The position numbers and the translations under genes were made by a program. From Phragmites australis (lineage: Eukaryota; Streptophyta; Magnoliopsida; Poales; Poaceae), in NCBI RefSeq assembly GCF_958298935.1, contig NC_084928.1, positions 15,035,501 to 15,099,500 of the forward strand: a stretch of DNA of 64,000 nt, in the 5' to 3' direction. Below the pieces are notes generated by a model. The model was not told the DNA's origin. It was given only the letters and a program-made list of their open reading frames with translations, and did not search any database. Positions within the stretch are counted from its first letter, which is position 1. Each line of letters opens with the position of its first letter. Below are positions 1 through 10,744 of this stretch, piece after piece.

Positions 1-206
1 CTCCACATACAAGCCATCGTAATCGGTACTCTGGTCTTGTATTCGTCTAACCATCACTTTCTTTTACCACCACACGTTGTTTTCCTGTAACCCGCAGGGA
101 CTTCATAAGAGCTTCGGTTGGTAAGAGAGGTGAGGTTGTGAGAGCTACCAAATTTTTATAATTCCACAAATACCTATTGTCCGTGTTTAGCTAACTTTAC
201 AGGAAG

Positions 207-1889
207 ATGGGTGGAATTGAGGTAGAAGATTGTGTTACTATGGCACAATTTAATGAACTAAAGCAAAGCATTGAAGATAAGCAAGATAGGTTGACACAAG
301 ATCTTCAGGCCCTTATGGCTGAAATCAGAGTACGTCGCCAACCTCATGATGGTGCAAGCAACCATGGTGAAGATGGGGAAGAAAGTGAAGGAGGAGCTGC
401 TGCTAGAAGAGCAAGAGAACATGAAAGAAGGAACCGAGGTGCTGCACATGGTAGAGGAAGAGGACGAGGTCGAAGAAATGATGAATCTGAAGATGTGGAT
501 GATGATAACCATTCACAATATCGTTTTGGTCGCCGACGTCATAGAGGAGGCAACCATGAGGAGAGGTTCGGAAAGCTGAAATTTACCATGCCAAAATTTG
601 ATGGCGGGTCTGATCCTGAAGCTTATTTCACTTGGGAGTTGAAAGTGGACAAGATCTTTCGCCTGCATAATTATTCAGAGGAGAAGAAATTAGCAATGGC
701 ATCTCTTGAGTTTGATGGATATGCTCTGATATGGTGGGAACAACTTCTCCGTGATCGTGAAGAAGATGGAGAAAATCCTATTGCTACTTGGGATGAGATG
801 AAGCGAGAAATGAGAATTCATTTTGTGCCGAAGCACTATCGGCGTGATCTTTTTGATAAATTGCAGAATCTGAAGCAAGGAAGTTTCTCTGTTGAAGAGT
901 ATTATAAAGAGATGGAGAAGGCTATGATTAGAGCCAATGTGTATGAAGATGAAGAGCAAACTATTGCACGTTTTATGGCTGGTCTACATCGCAATATTCA
1001 GCGCATTGTTGAGTTTCAGCCATACCGTCATCTTATTGATTTGGTACATCAAGCAACCAAAGCTGAACGCCAACTGCAGCAAGATGCTAAGAATAGCAAG
1101 TCTTTGTCATATGGCGCGAGGACTATGTCAGGAGGAAGCAAGTCAATCTCAAGGTTTGCTGCCGCACCCTCATCGGTGAAAAACTCAAGTGGAGGCTTAT
1201 GTTCTAATATTCAAGGTGTTTTTAGTGGGAAGAACACTGCTGCCCCAAGCATGAGTTCTAAACCTGCAGCATCCACCTCTACTTCAGTGGGTTCTACAGC
1301 CAAGAGTAGTGGGATTCAGTGCTTCAAGTGTGGAGGCCGTGGGCACGTAATTAAGGAGTGTCCAAATAATCGTGTGATCATTGTGAATGATAATGGAGAA
1401 TTTGAATCAGCTAGGGAAGAGGAAGTTGAGGAAGAGTATGTTGATGAAGCCCATGAAGAAGAGGAACATACCAGGTGTGAATTTGAGCAAGGCACTGTTC
1501 TTGTGGTGGCTCAAATCTTGAGTGTTCAGATGAAGGAAGCTGAAATTGGACAGCGACATAATCTTTTTCAAACCAGAGCTAAAGTGCAAGATAAAGTAGT
1601 CAAGGTGATCATTGATGGCGGGAGCTGCCATAATCTTGCTAGTCGTGAGATGGTTGACAAGCTTGGTTTGAAACTACAGCGGCATCCTCATCCATACCAT
1701 GTCCAATGGTTGAATGATTCGGGAGATATCAAGATTGGATATAAAGTAAAAGTTCCATTCAAAATTGGTGAATATGTTGACACAGTGGAGTGTGATGTGG
1801 CACCCCTGTGTGCCACATGCTGCTTGGAAGACCTTGGCAATATGATCGATATACTCAGCATTGTGGGAGAACAAATCAGTACATACTAG
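207..1889 (+). CDS. gag-PR: Gag and start of protease of element A
   Basis: A 560-codon frame. Residues about 60-105 are acidic and Arg/Gly-rich. Residues about 120-290 form the Retrotrans_gag capsid-like domain (the WW and LxQGxxSVEEY-type motifs are visible). A CCHC zinc knuckle starts at residue 372 (C-x2-C-x4-H-x4-C, nucleotides 1320-1361) and would bind genomic RNA. An acidic Glu-rich linker follows. The retropepsin active site starts at residue 470 ([11 protein letters not shown], Asp codon at 1614). The frame leaves the expected protease sequence near 1805 and stops at 1889, while the continuation is open in another frame from 1808, so one small indel separates protease from RT. The start at 207 is the first ATG in good context after the leader and is followed directly by gag-like sequence. 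Confidence 0.85.
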   Translation: MGGIEVEDCVTMAQFNELKQSIEDKQDRLTQDLQALMAEIRVRRQPHDGASNHGEDGEESEGGAAARRAREHERRNRGAAHGRGRGRGRRNDESEDVDDDNHSQYRFGRRRHRGGNHEERFGKLKFTMPKFDGGSDPEAYFTWELKVDKIFRLHNYSEEKKLAMASLEFDGYALIWWEQLLRDREEDGENPIATWDEMKREMRIHFVPKHYRRDLFDKLQNLKQGSFSVEEYYKEMEKAMIRANVYEDEEQTIARFMAGLHRNIQRIVEFQPYRHLIDLVHQATKAERQLQQDAKNSKSLSYGARTMSGGSKSISRFAAAPSSVKNSSGGLCSNIQGVFSGKNTAAPSMSSKPAASTSTSVGSTAKSSGIQCFKCGGRGHVIKECPNNRVIIVNDNGEFESAREEEVEEEYVDEAHEEEEHTRCEFEQGTVLVVAQILSVQMKEAEIGQRHNLFQTRAKVQDKVVKVIIDGGSCHNLASREMVDKLGLKLQRHPHPYHVQWLNDSGDIKIGYKVKVPFKIGEYVDTVECDVAPLCATCCLEDLGNMIDILSIVGEQISTY

Positions 1890-4858
1890 ATTTGAAAGGG
1901 AAGAAGTTTGTACTCAAGCCTATGACACCTCAACAAATCATGGCTGAGCACTTACAAAAGAAATCTCAAATTAGTCCAGCAAGTAAAGGAGGAGAAGAGC
2001 AAAAGAAATTGAGTGCCATCCCCAATTCGGTGAGTGAGTGCCACAAGCCAAATTTGAGGGATAAAAAGCAAGGAGAGGGAGAGCATCTAGTTATGCTAGC
2101 CACAAAATCTGAGCTGAGAGAAGTGAGGAACAACCCAGATCAAGTGCTCTTTGTACTTGTGTGCAAAGACATTCTAATTTCACCTAACGATATCACCTCT
2201 CTTCCGAGTGTTGTGTCTCATCTTTTGCAGGACTATGAAGACGTTTTTCCAAAAGAAACACCGGCTGGACTACCTCCAATTCGTGGGATTGAGCATCAAA
2301 TCGATCTCATTCCAGGGGCTGCACTCCCTAACCGTCCACCATACCGAACCAATCCTGAAGAAACAAAGGAGATACAAAGGCAAGTACAAGAACTTCTTGA
2401 TAAAGGTTTTGTTCGAGAAAGCTTAAGTCCTTGTGCTGTTCCCGTGATATTAGTACCTAAAAGGGATGGTTCTTGGAGGATGTGTGTTGACTGTAGAGCT
2501 ATAAATAATATCACTATTCGCTATCGTCATCCTATTCCACGGTTAGATGATATGCTTGATGAATTGAGTGGTTCCATAATATTTACTAAAATTGATTTGA
2601 GAAGTGGTTACCATCAAATAAGAATGAAAACTGGAGACGAATGGAAAACTGCATTTAAAACTAAATTTGGGCTGTATGAATGGTTAGTTATGCCATTTGG
2701 TTTGACTAATGCTCCTAGTACTTTCATGAGATTAATGAACCATGTTCTGAGAGCTTTCATTGAAAAATTTGTTGTTGTCTACTTTGATGATATCCTAATC
2801 TACAGCAAGTCTTTTGAAGAGCATGTGAATCACATTCGCCAAGTCTTGGATGAGCTTAGAAAGGAGAAATTATTTGCTAATCTTGAGAAGTGCAGTTTTT
2901 GCACAGACCATGTTGTGTTTCTTGGCTTTGTTGTTTCAGGAAAAGGAATACAAGTGGATGAATCAAAGGTGAAAGCCATCAAGGATTGGCCAACTCCTAC
3001 GAATGTAAGTCAAGTAAGAAGTTTTCATGGCCTTGCTGGTTTTTATAGGAGATTTGTGAGAGAATTCAGTACCATAGCTGCTCCTTTGAATGAATTAACA
3101 AAGAAAGGGGTTGATTTTAAGTGGGAGAACTCACAGAAAAATGCTTTTCAAGAATTAAAGAAACGTTTGACTGAAGCACCGTTACTTGTTCTTCCTGATT
3201 TCACAAAAACTTTTGAAGTAGAATGTGATGCTAGTGGGATTGGCATAGGAGGAGTTTTAATGCAACAAGGAAAACCAGTAGCATATTTTAGTGAAAAACT
3301 GGGAGGTGCTCAATTGAATTATTCTGTATATGACAAAGAATTGTATGCTTTGGTGCGTGTGCTTGAAACATGGCAACACTACTTATGGCCAAAAGAGTTT
3401 GTTATTCATTCCGATCATGAAGCTTTAAAATACTTGAAAGGACAAGCTAAGCTGAACCGTCGCCATGCCAAATGGGTTGAGTTCATTGAAACATTTCCAT
3501 ACATTGTGAAATACAAGAAAGGTAAGGACAATGTGATTGCCGATGCCTTGTCCCGAAAGAGTGTGTTGCTAAATCAACTCGAAGTGAAGGTGTTGGGTCT
3601 TGAAAGTTTGAAAGGTATGTATAATAATGATCCTAAATTTTCAGAACCATATAATCATTATAAAGATGGAAAAGGTTGGAAAAAATATCACATACATGAT
3701 GGATTTCTGTTTAGAGCTAACAAGCTTTGTGTTCCAAATTCTTCGGTTAGATTGCTTTTGTTACAGGAATCACATGGAGGTGGATTAACAGGTCATTTTG
3801 GACAAAAGAAAACTTACAAACTGCTGAGTGATAATTTCTATTGGCCCAAGATGAGGAGAGATGTCATCAGATTTGTGGAGCGATGCGTCACCTGTCACAA
3901 AGCTAAGTCAAAACTAAATCCTCATGGCTTATACACTCCTTTACCTGCTCCTAATATCCCTTAGGAAGACATAAGCATGGATTTTATTTTGGGGTTACCT
4001 AGAACTCAGAGAGGAAAGGATTCTATTTTTGTTGTGGTTGATATATTTTAAAAGATGGCTCATTTTATCCCTTGCAACAAGAGCGACGATGCTTCACATG
4101 TTGCTAATTTATTTTTCAGGGAAATTGTGAGGCTATATGGAATGCCTAGGACCATTATGTCTGATTGTGATGTCAAGTTCGTGAGCTATTTTTGGAAAAC
4201 GTTATGGGCCAAACTTGGGACCAAGCTGTTGTTTTCAACAACTTGTCACCCTCAAACCGATGGGCAAACCGAAGTGGTGAATCGCACATTGTCAATGTTG
4301 CTGCGAACCATGGTGAAAAAGAACTTGAAGATTTGGGAGGATTGCTTGCCACACGTGGAGTTTGCTTATAACAGGACAGTGCACTCTACCACTAACTTGT
4401 GTCCTTTTGAAATTGTATATGGTTTCAAACCTATTGCTCCGATAGATTTGTTGCCCCTTCCATTGCAGGAGAGAACCAACATGGAAGCCTCCAAGCGTGC
4501 TGCATATGTAAAGAAGATACATGAGAAGACTAAGGAAGCAATTGAACTAAAGGCAGAGCGCAAGGCTGCAAGTCTCAACAAACATAGGAAGAAAGTGATA
4601 TTCGAACCAGGGGACTTAGTGTGGATACATTTGCGCAAGGATCGCTTTCCTGATAAGCGCAAATCCAAATTGTTGCCTCGAGGAGATGGTCCATTTCGTG
4701 TTCTTGCAAAGATCAATGATAATGCATACAAGATAGATCTTCCAGCAAGTTATGGCGTGAGCAACACCTTCAATGTGGCTGACCTATTACCATTCACAAG
4801 TGAAGACACTTCAGAGTCGAGGACGACTCCTTTTCAAGGGGGGGGGGGGGGAGGATGA
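1808..4858 (+). pseudogene. pol: Pol of element A: protease end, RT, RNase H, integrase (two in-frame stops)
   Basis: Open from 1808 to the TAG at 3962-3964, then the same frame resumes after a TAA at 4049-4051 and runs to 4858. RT shows the [14 protein letters not shown] and DLRSGYHQI blocks and the catalytic box YFDD (nucleotides 2780-2791, residue 325 onward). RNase H shows [16 protein letters not shown] and HSDHEAL (about 3220-3430). Integrase has the HHCC zinc-binding N terminus (about 3769-3900) and a core with SDCDVKF and GQTEVVNR blocks (about 4160-4290), followed by the GDLVW-type C-terminal domain (about 4610-4800). The protein would copy the RNA and insert the cDNA in the nucleus. 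The two stops lie at the entry to the integrase core, so this copy cannot make full integrase. I describe the breaks only. Confidence 0.85.
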
Positions 4859-5189
4859 TATGACCATGCCATCAAGCAACATGTTACAACCTCCAATTCA
4901 AGCTACACCAACTCAAGTACCACCTACATCGATACCAGCCCAAGTCTTTGATGGACCGATTACACGTAGTCGAGCAAAGAAGCTACAACAAGAGGTGAAC
5001 GCGCTACTTTATGAAGTTCATCTTAATATTAATGAGAAGTATATACTGCCTAAGTCGTGCACATTGCTATTGCTCAGGTTCACCAAGGAGGATGGCAAGA
5101 ACACACAAGGCGATGACTACAGAGAAGAACCACACTCGAACCAGGCCAGTCCTGCAGAACAGTCGGAAAGAAACATTCATAACTTTTGA
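4773..5189 (+). CDS. Pol C-terminal extension running into the 3' LTR
   Basis: This frame continues the polyprotein beyond a run of G at about 4839-4851, in a different frame from the integrase frame that ends at 4858, so the length of the G run decides whether they join. The tail contains [15 protein letters not shown] and [13 protein letters not shown], a C-terminal signature common in grass gypsy polyproteins. Because the LTR starts at 4856, almost all of this segment is encoded inside the LTR, as known for CRM-type elements where part of integrase's C terminus overlaps the LTR. Frame slippage or copy decay in the homopolymer explains the break. Confidence 0.6.
   Translation: MWLTYYHSQVKTLQSRGRLLFKGGGGEDDMTMPSSNMLQPPIQATPTQVPPTSIPAQVFDGPITRSRAKKLQQEVNALLYEVHLNINEKYILPKSCTLLLLRFTKEDGKNTQGDDYREEPHSNQASPAEQSERNIHNF
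4839..4855 (+). promoter_or_regulatory. Polypurine tract of element A
   Basis: An uninterrupted G run followed by AGGA lies directly before TGATATGACC, the start of the 3' LTR. Position and composition fit the plus-strand priming site. Confidence 0.7.
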
Positions 5190-6030
5190 TTTCCAAAGGC
5201 TATGAAGGTGAATGAGCACATTTTGGAAAGCTTATTAAGTCTAGTTTTCAATGCCACGAGGGCTGAGTACTTTGGAATTTCCAGTGCTGAGTTTCGACTG
5301 GATTAGTGAAGACTGGTCAGAAAGTCAACAGTCATCCTGATGTTCAAGTTCCCGTGTAAAACTGTACCACTCTAGAAAGTTTTGTGGTGCATTCTGCACA
5401 TGGTGTGAAATATTATCAAGTTATCTTTCCAACACAACCAACAGCACATCATTTGGACTTTCCAAGATGGAGTTATTGCCAAAACACTGAAGACTGCGCA
5501 GAAGACCAACAGCCACGCGGGAACTACTCAGAGACTCTTTTCGTGGAAGCCTATTCACATAGTCTATCTTTTTATTTTCTTTTCGTGTTTATACCTATCT
5601 AGGAGGGCTGTTCCTAGTATAAATATCCCATTGCTTCACAGCAAACGGAGACTTTTTGATAATCGAAATACAGAACCCCTTTGTTCAGCTGTGTGCTAAC
5701 AAATATTGAGAGTGATCTCTACCTCTTTGCTCTTGTGATTTTCTTCACGGGATTACAGAAGCGGCGGCTTCATCCGCTCCCAATTGGTGCTCCTACTCCC
5801 TTCAAGGTTCGCCTTGATTGATTGTAGGCTGTGTTGGTTGATTCTTTGAGAGTGTGGTTGGGCGAATCCTCGATTCAGGTTGCCGGTTAAAGACGGTGGT
5901 TGGCTTCGAGTTTTATTTGCCAGAGTTGCACTAGTTATCGCTGCTTGCAGCAAGTTATCTTGGCTTCTTTGAAGCTAGTTATCTGGTGATTGATCCTACG
6001 TCGTGAAGATCGTGACATCGTGACGTATCA
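4856..6030 (+). repeat. 3' LTR of element A
   Basis: Starts TGATA directly after the polypurine tract and ends TATCA at 6030, giving matching inverted termini. A TATA box (TATAAATAT, 5618-5626) sits in its middle and would start transcription at about 5650. The first third encodes the end of pol. About 5640-6030 is R-U5-like sequence with no further frame of interest. The second LTR needed to confirm the ends is outside the window. Confidence 0.7.
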
Positions 6031-6790
6031 CGGGTATAAAGCTGGGGTCACCCGGCTGGATTCTCCACAGCCCTACAAGTGAGCAGTTAACCTTGTCTTG
6101 AGTATGGTGTCATCTTCCTCCTTATCCTATTCAGAGATGTCGATGATCTCGACGGCTTCTTCGGGAGTCGGACTGTTTTGGTCATCGGTAGAGGCGCTGA
6201 TGGCCATGCTGCTTCCATCTCAACCGGGGAGGCCGCTGCCTGCCGCTTCGGTCTGACCCTTGGCTCGGGAGGCCACACCCATCGGGATCATCGATATCTC
6301 AGACGACGATGAGGAGAGCAACTGGGATCTCCTGCAGGGGGAGAGTGATGAGAAGCAGGCGTCTGCAGAGACGATGGTGACTTTGAAGGCGAAGGAGGAG
6401 GCTGTGAAGGCGAGGGAGAAGGCCTGCCGGTGACTTCCTCGGACTCTTCTTCGTCCTCCGACAGCTCAGGAGTTGGCTACTGTATCGGCCTCCGCAGAGG
6501 CAGGACGCAGATGAGGCGCATACGCCGCCCCATGTGTGGCCCTTGCCGGGACCCATAGGAGATGAAGGCGGTCTTCTAAAGGGAGCTCTTGGTGAAGTCA
6601 TGAGACATTCGTGTCTCATGGTCGACTATGGCCTTGCTGTGGGCCCATTTTTTGAGCTAGTCACCTTGTACTCTTTCTCCCCCTAGTTTGCTTTGTCGGG
6701 GTCTATCTCCTTCGTAGCAATCTCTGTACTATCGCTCTTTGTATGCGTTCTCCAGATGTACTAGTTGTTTACTAATATAATATGGACCTT
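6031..6790 (+). pseudogene. Fragment resembling the 3' end of a Tat-type additional gene
   Basis: No intact frame. On the plus strand there are an acidic segment (IGIIDISDDDEESNWDLLQG, about 6280-6340), a short Lys/Glu/Ala-rich coiled-coil-like segment (KAKEEAVKAREKA) and a Ser-rich segment, all separated by stops. The block ends with a pyrimidine-rich stretch and an AT-rich 3' end (about 6760-6785) much like the sequence after the additional gene of element D at 51661-51740. Its place at the left of region C, opposite an antisense gag at the right, matches the layout of element D. I infer that it is the C-terminal remnant of the antisense extra gene of another Tat element; direct similarity is weak. 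Confidence 0.35.
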
Positions 6791-7139
6791 CGGGGAAGGT
6801 CGTCTCTCTTTCTATATCAGAGTTCAAGGGGATCTTTCGAACGTGTGATCGTATGTATGTGTGCCTTTGTGCCTTCGTACCGTACTTCCTCGCCCTCTTC
6901 GTGGCTTGTTTTTTGGATGACTGGGGTATTGAGACCTTTCATGGATTGTAACCAGCTTCGTTTTCTTCTTCGAGAGAGGTAGCCTTGGATTCTGGTGATG
7001 GTAGATACGTAGGGTAGCTAAGGATGGCTGAATGAGGTGTTGGTGACTTCGCCGTTCCCAGCCATCGTGTTCTCCCTGGGTTTGGCATTTGGCTGGGCCT
7101 TTTTCCAATCTTGGCGACAAGCTCTCAGAGATGGACTAC
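6791..7139. other. No recognisable feature
   Basis: Spacer between the gene-like remnant and the 108-bp array. Only short chance frames are present and I see no motif or repeat. Confidence 0.6.
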
Positions 7140-8030
7140 GTCCCTTCGGGCTCCTAGCTGCTGCCCGGCTTTGGAGGTGACCCGTCTAAAGCCCGATGAC
7201 AACATGTTGGAGATGAAGCCGAAGGCTAGATGGGAGAGGTGGTCTGCGACCCCCTTGGCCCTTAACCGCTGCCCAGCTCTGGAGGTACTCCATTTGGAAC
7301 CTGGAGATGGCATGTCAGAGGCGAAGCTAGGGGCTAGACAGGGGAAGTGGTCCGCGGCGCCCTCAGCCCTTAGCTGCTGCCCGGTTTCGGAGGTACTCCG
7401 TCCGAAGCCTGGCGACGGTGTGTCAGAGGCGAAGCCGAGGGCCATGCGGGGGAAGTCGTCCATGACTCCCTCGGCCCTTAGCCGCTGCCCAGCTCCGTAG
7501 GTACTCCGTCTGAAGCCTAGCGATAGTGCGTCGGAGGCAAAGCCGAGGGCCAAGCGGTTGAGGTGGTCCGCGACCCCCTCGGCCCTTAGCCACTGCCTGG
7601 CTCCGGAGGTACTCCGTTTGGAGCCTGGTGATGGCATGTCAGAGGCGAAGCTGAGGGCCAGGCAGGAGAGGTGGTCCGTGACGCCCACGGCCCTTAGCCA
7701 CTGCCTGGCTTTGGAGGTACTCCGTCCAGAGCCTGGCGGCGGTGTGTCAGAGGCGAAGCTGAGGGCCAGGCGAGAGAGGTGGTCCGCGACCCCCTTGGCC
7801 CTTAGCCACTACCTGGCTCTGGAGGTACTCCGTATAAAGCCTAGCGACATCGTGTCGGAGGCGAAGCCGAGGGCCAGGCGGGAGAGGTGGTCCGCGACCC
7901 CCTCGGCCCTTAGCCGCTGCTAAGTTCTGGAGGTACTCCGCCCGGAGCCTGGCGATAGTGTGTGGGAGGCAAAACCGAAGGCTAGGTGGCAGAGGTGGTC
8001 CGTGACCACCTCGCCCCTAAGCCGTTTCAA
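7140..8030. repeat. 108-bp tandem repeat, about eight units
   Basis: The anchor 'AGCCGCTGCCC' or close variants recurs at about 7156, 7264, 7372, 7480, 7588, 7696, 7804, 7912 and 8020, an exact 108-bp period with point changes but no length changes. Units are GC-rich. Because 108 is divisible by three, frames stay open on both strands (for example 7125-7688 minus and 7111-7500 plus) and would read as 36-residue repeats. These are by-products of the period and I do not call them genes. Confidence 0.95.
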
Positions 8031-8219
8031 TGAATTTGCGGCCTCTGTAATGGACAATCGAGGGTTCCACTCTATTTCCCGTGCTATGCAGTGTGGGCTT
8101 TTATTAAATGTCAGTATAATTTTCACAAAATGATGTAAGAAATGTGTCTTTAAAGGAGATGGTAGGGTAATGATTTTACCTTTTACCATACCTTTTACCA
8201 TATGTATGAAATGTATCTT
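8031..8219. other. Spacer between two tandem arrays
   Basis: AT-richer unique sequence. It contains a small doublet of 'CCTTTTACCATA' near 8190 but no gene or promoter that I can support. Confidence 0.5.
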
Positions 8220-8430
8220 TACGTTTTTGCCGAAGGTTTTGTAAGACTCTCCGTTTTTGTCAGAGGTTTTGTAAGGTTCTCTATTTTTGTTGGAGGTTTT
8301 GTAAGGTTTTCTGTTTTTGCCGGAGGTTTTGTAAGACTCTCCGTTTTTGCCGGAGGTTTTGTAAGGTTCTCCGTTTTTGCTGGAGTTTTTGTAAGACATT
8401 TTTGCCTGCGGTTTTGTAAGACTCCTTGGC
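8220..8430. repeat. 30-bp tandem repeat, about seven units
   Basis: Units of the form 'TTTTTGCCGGAGGTTTTGTAAG' plus eight variable bases recur every 30 bp from about 8222; the last two are shortened or altered. The 30-bp period keeps frames open on both strands (10-residue repeats). Adjacent units are joined without intervening unique spacers, so this is a minisatellite and not a CRISPR-like array. Confidence 0.9.
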
Positions 8431-8440
8431 ATGTATTAAT

Positions 8441-10739
8441 GCCGAAGGCCCTACACACTATCCGAGCTACGCAACACCTTCCAGGAAACCTAGGTAGTCT
8501 TGCCTTCCAGGTGACCTAGGCATGCTACGCCCGTGTGTGTAGGCTTGTCGTTCTCCCGAGGAAACACCCGGGGCGCACCACAACACTGTCCACCAAGGAT
8601 GTGCCCTGGCGCGTGGCATTTATATGACCGAAGCTATGCAATACCTTTCAGGAAACCTAGGCTTAATACATTAGCGGTGACCTAGGCATGCTACGCCTGC
8701 AGTATATAAGTATGTCATGCAACGAGGATTCCTTGCGACAGCATTCTCAGAGCACCGCATGCTCACATCAGGGCCATCCCCTGATATGCGGTGTCCACAC
8801 ACTATCAAGGCTACACAATACTTTCCAGGAAACCTAAGCAGTCTTTCCTTCCAAGTGACCTAGGCATGCTACACCCGTGGTGTGTGGGCTCCACTGCCTA
8901 CCAAGGCAAAGCCTACCCTCCGGGAATCCTTTTAAGGTGACCTTGGGTTTAGGCAAGCAATGCTTACTGGTGCGTGGCCCTGTCACGCCTCCGAAGAAAT
9001 CACTCGGGGGTGCCGCAACTACATTATCAATGAAGTCCCTTGATAACCGGCATCTACGCACTATCAAGGCTACACAATACCTTCTAGGAGACCTAGATAG
9101 TCTTTCCTTCTAGGTGACCTAGGCATGCTATGCCCGCGGTGTGTAGGTATGTCCTGCAACGAGGATTCCTTGCGACAACATTCCTCATAGCACCGCATAT
9201 CCACAGCCGAGGACATCCCTCGAGGCATGGCTTCGACACTACCGATGCTACGCAATGCCTTCTAGGGCACCCTGGGCATAATCAGCCTTCCAGGTGACCT
9301 AGGCACAAGCGGCGCCCATAGTGTGTGGGCCTCACTGTCTACCGAGACTACGCAACACCTTCTAGGAAACCTAGGCAGTCTTGCCTTCTAGGTGACCTAG
9401 GCATGCTACGCCTACGGTGTGTAGGCTTGTCAGGCTCCCGAGGAAACGCCCGGGGGGCACCTCAACACTGTCCACACACTGGTGCGTGGCATTTATATGA
9501 CCAAAGCTATGAAATACCTTCTAGAAAACCTAGGCTTGATGCCTTAGTGGTGACCTAGGTATGCTGTGCCCACTGTATATATGCATGTCATGCAATGAGG
9601 ATTCCTTGCGACAAGATTCCTCAGAGCACCGCATCCTCACATCAGGGCCATCCCCTGATATGCAGCGTCCACACACTATTGAGACTATACAATCCCTTCC
9701 AGGAAACCTAGGAAGTCTTGCCTTCCAGGTGACCTAGGCATGCTACACCCATGGTGTGTGGGCTCCACTGGCTACCAGGGTAAAGCCTACCCTCGGGAAA
9801 CCTTTTAAGGTGACTTTGGGTTCAGGCAAGCAATGCTTATTGGTGCGTGGCCCTCTCATGCCTCAGAAGAAATCCCTCGGGGGCACCGCAATTACATTAT
9901 CAAGGAAGTTCCTTGATAACCAGCATCTACACACTATCGAGGCTACACAATACCTTCCAGGAAACCTAAGCAGTCTTGCCTTCCAGGTGACCTAGGCATG
10001 CTACGCCCGTGGAGTGTAGGCATGTCATGCAACGAGGATTCCTTGCGATAGCATTCCTCAAAGCATCGCATCTCTACAGCCGAGGACATCCCCTGGGTCG
10101 TGGCTTCGACACTACCGAGGTTATGCAATGCCTTTTGGGGCACCCTAGGCATAATCTGCCTTCCAGATGACCTAGGCATAAGTGGCTTCTGCGGTTTGTG
10201 GGCCTTACTATCTACCGAGACTACACAACACCTTCCAGGAAACCTAGGCAGTCTTGCCTTCTAGGTCACCTAGGCATGCTACGTCCGTGGTGTGTAGGCT
10301 TGTCGTGCTCCTATCGAAAAGTCCAGGGTGCACCGCAACACTATCCATAAAGGATGTGCCCTGGCGCATGGCATTTATATGACCAAAGCTATGCAGTACC
10401 TTCCAGGAAACCTAGGCTTGATGCCTTAGCAGTGACCTAGGCATGCTACGGCCGTGGTATATCAGCATGTCATGCAACGAGGATTTCTTGCGACAGCATT
10501 CCTCAGAGCACCGCATCCTCACATCAAGGCCATCCCTTGATACGCAGCGTCCACACACTATCGAGACTACATAATACCTTCCAGAAAACCTAGGCAGTCT
10601 TCCCTTCCAGGTGACCTAGGCATGCTACACCCGTGGTGTGTGGGCTCCACTGCCTACCAGGGCAAAGCCTACCCTCCGGGAAACCTTTTTAAGGTGACCT
10701 TGGGTTTAGACAAGCAATGCTTACTGGTGCGTGACCCTC
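8441..10739. repeat. Higher-order tandem array of about 880 bp, left part
   Basis: The landmark 'AGGCTTGTCGTGCTCC' (with variants) recurs at about 8541, 9423 and 10296, giving a period of 873-882 bp. Within each unit the shorter block 'CCTTCCAGGAAACCTAGG ... GGTGACCTAGGCATGCTACG' recurs about five times at spacings of roughly 100-260 bp, averaging about 176 bp. The array is therefore a higher-order repeat built from a diverged shorter monomer. It carries no coding motif; small frames recur at the same phase in each unit. It is cut at 10744 by the solo LTR. Confidence 0.9.
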
Positions 10740-10744
10740 TCACG

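Larger units (their letters stand above)
1..6030 (+). mobile_element. Element A: Ty3/gypsy chromovirus, CRM-like, 5' LTR outside window
   Basis: Order seen on the plus strand: untranslated leader (1-206), gag with zinc knuckle, protease, reverse transcriptase, RNase H, integrase, a G-rich polypurine tract, then an LTR of 1175 bp (4856-6030) that starts TGATA and ends TATCA. RT before integrase is the Ty3/gypsy order. The pol frame reads through the polypurine tract into the 3' LTR, which is characteristic of the CRM clade, so CRM-like is my best lineage guess; Reina-like is the alternative. No sequence matching the LTR end is present in 1-206, so the 5' LTR lies to the left. Coding lesions are few (one frameshift, two stops, one slippage in the G run), making this the best-preserved retrotransposon here. 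The five bases after the LTR (6031-6035, CGGGT) would be the right TSD; its partner is off-window. Confidence 0.85.

Noticed and set aside
7125..7688. 187-codon minus-strand frame and companions on the plus strand
   Set aside because: They arise from the exact 108-bp period of a minisatellite and have no start context, domain or conserved ends.
8220..8430. Regular 30-bp repeats that look CRISPR-like
   Set aside because: Units are joined head to tail without unique spacers, in plant nuclear DNA.
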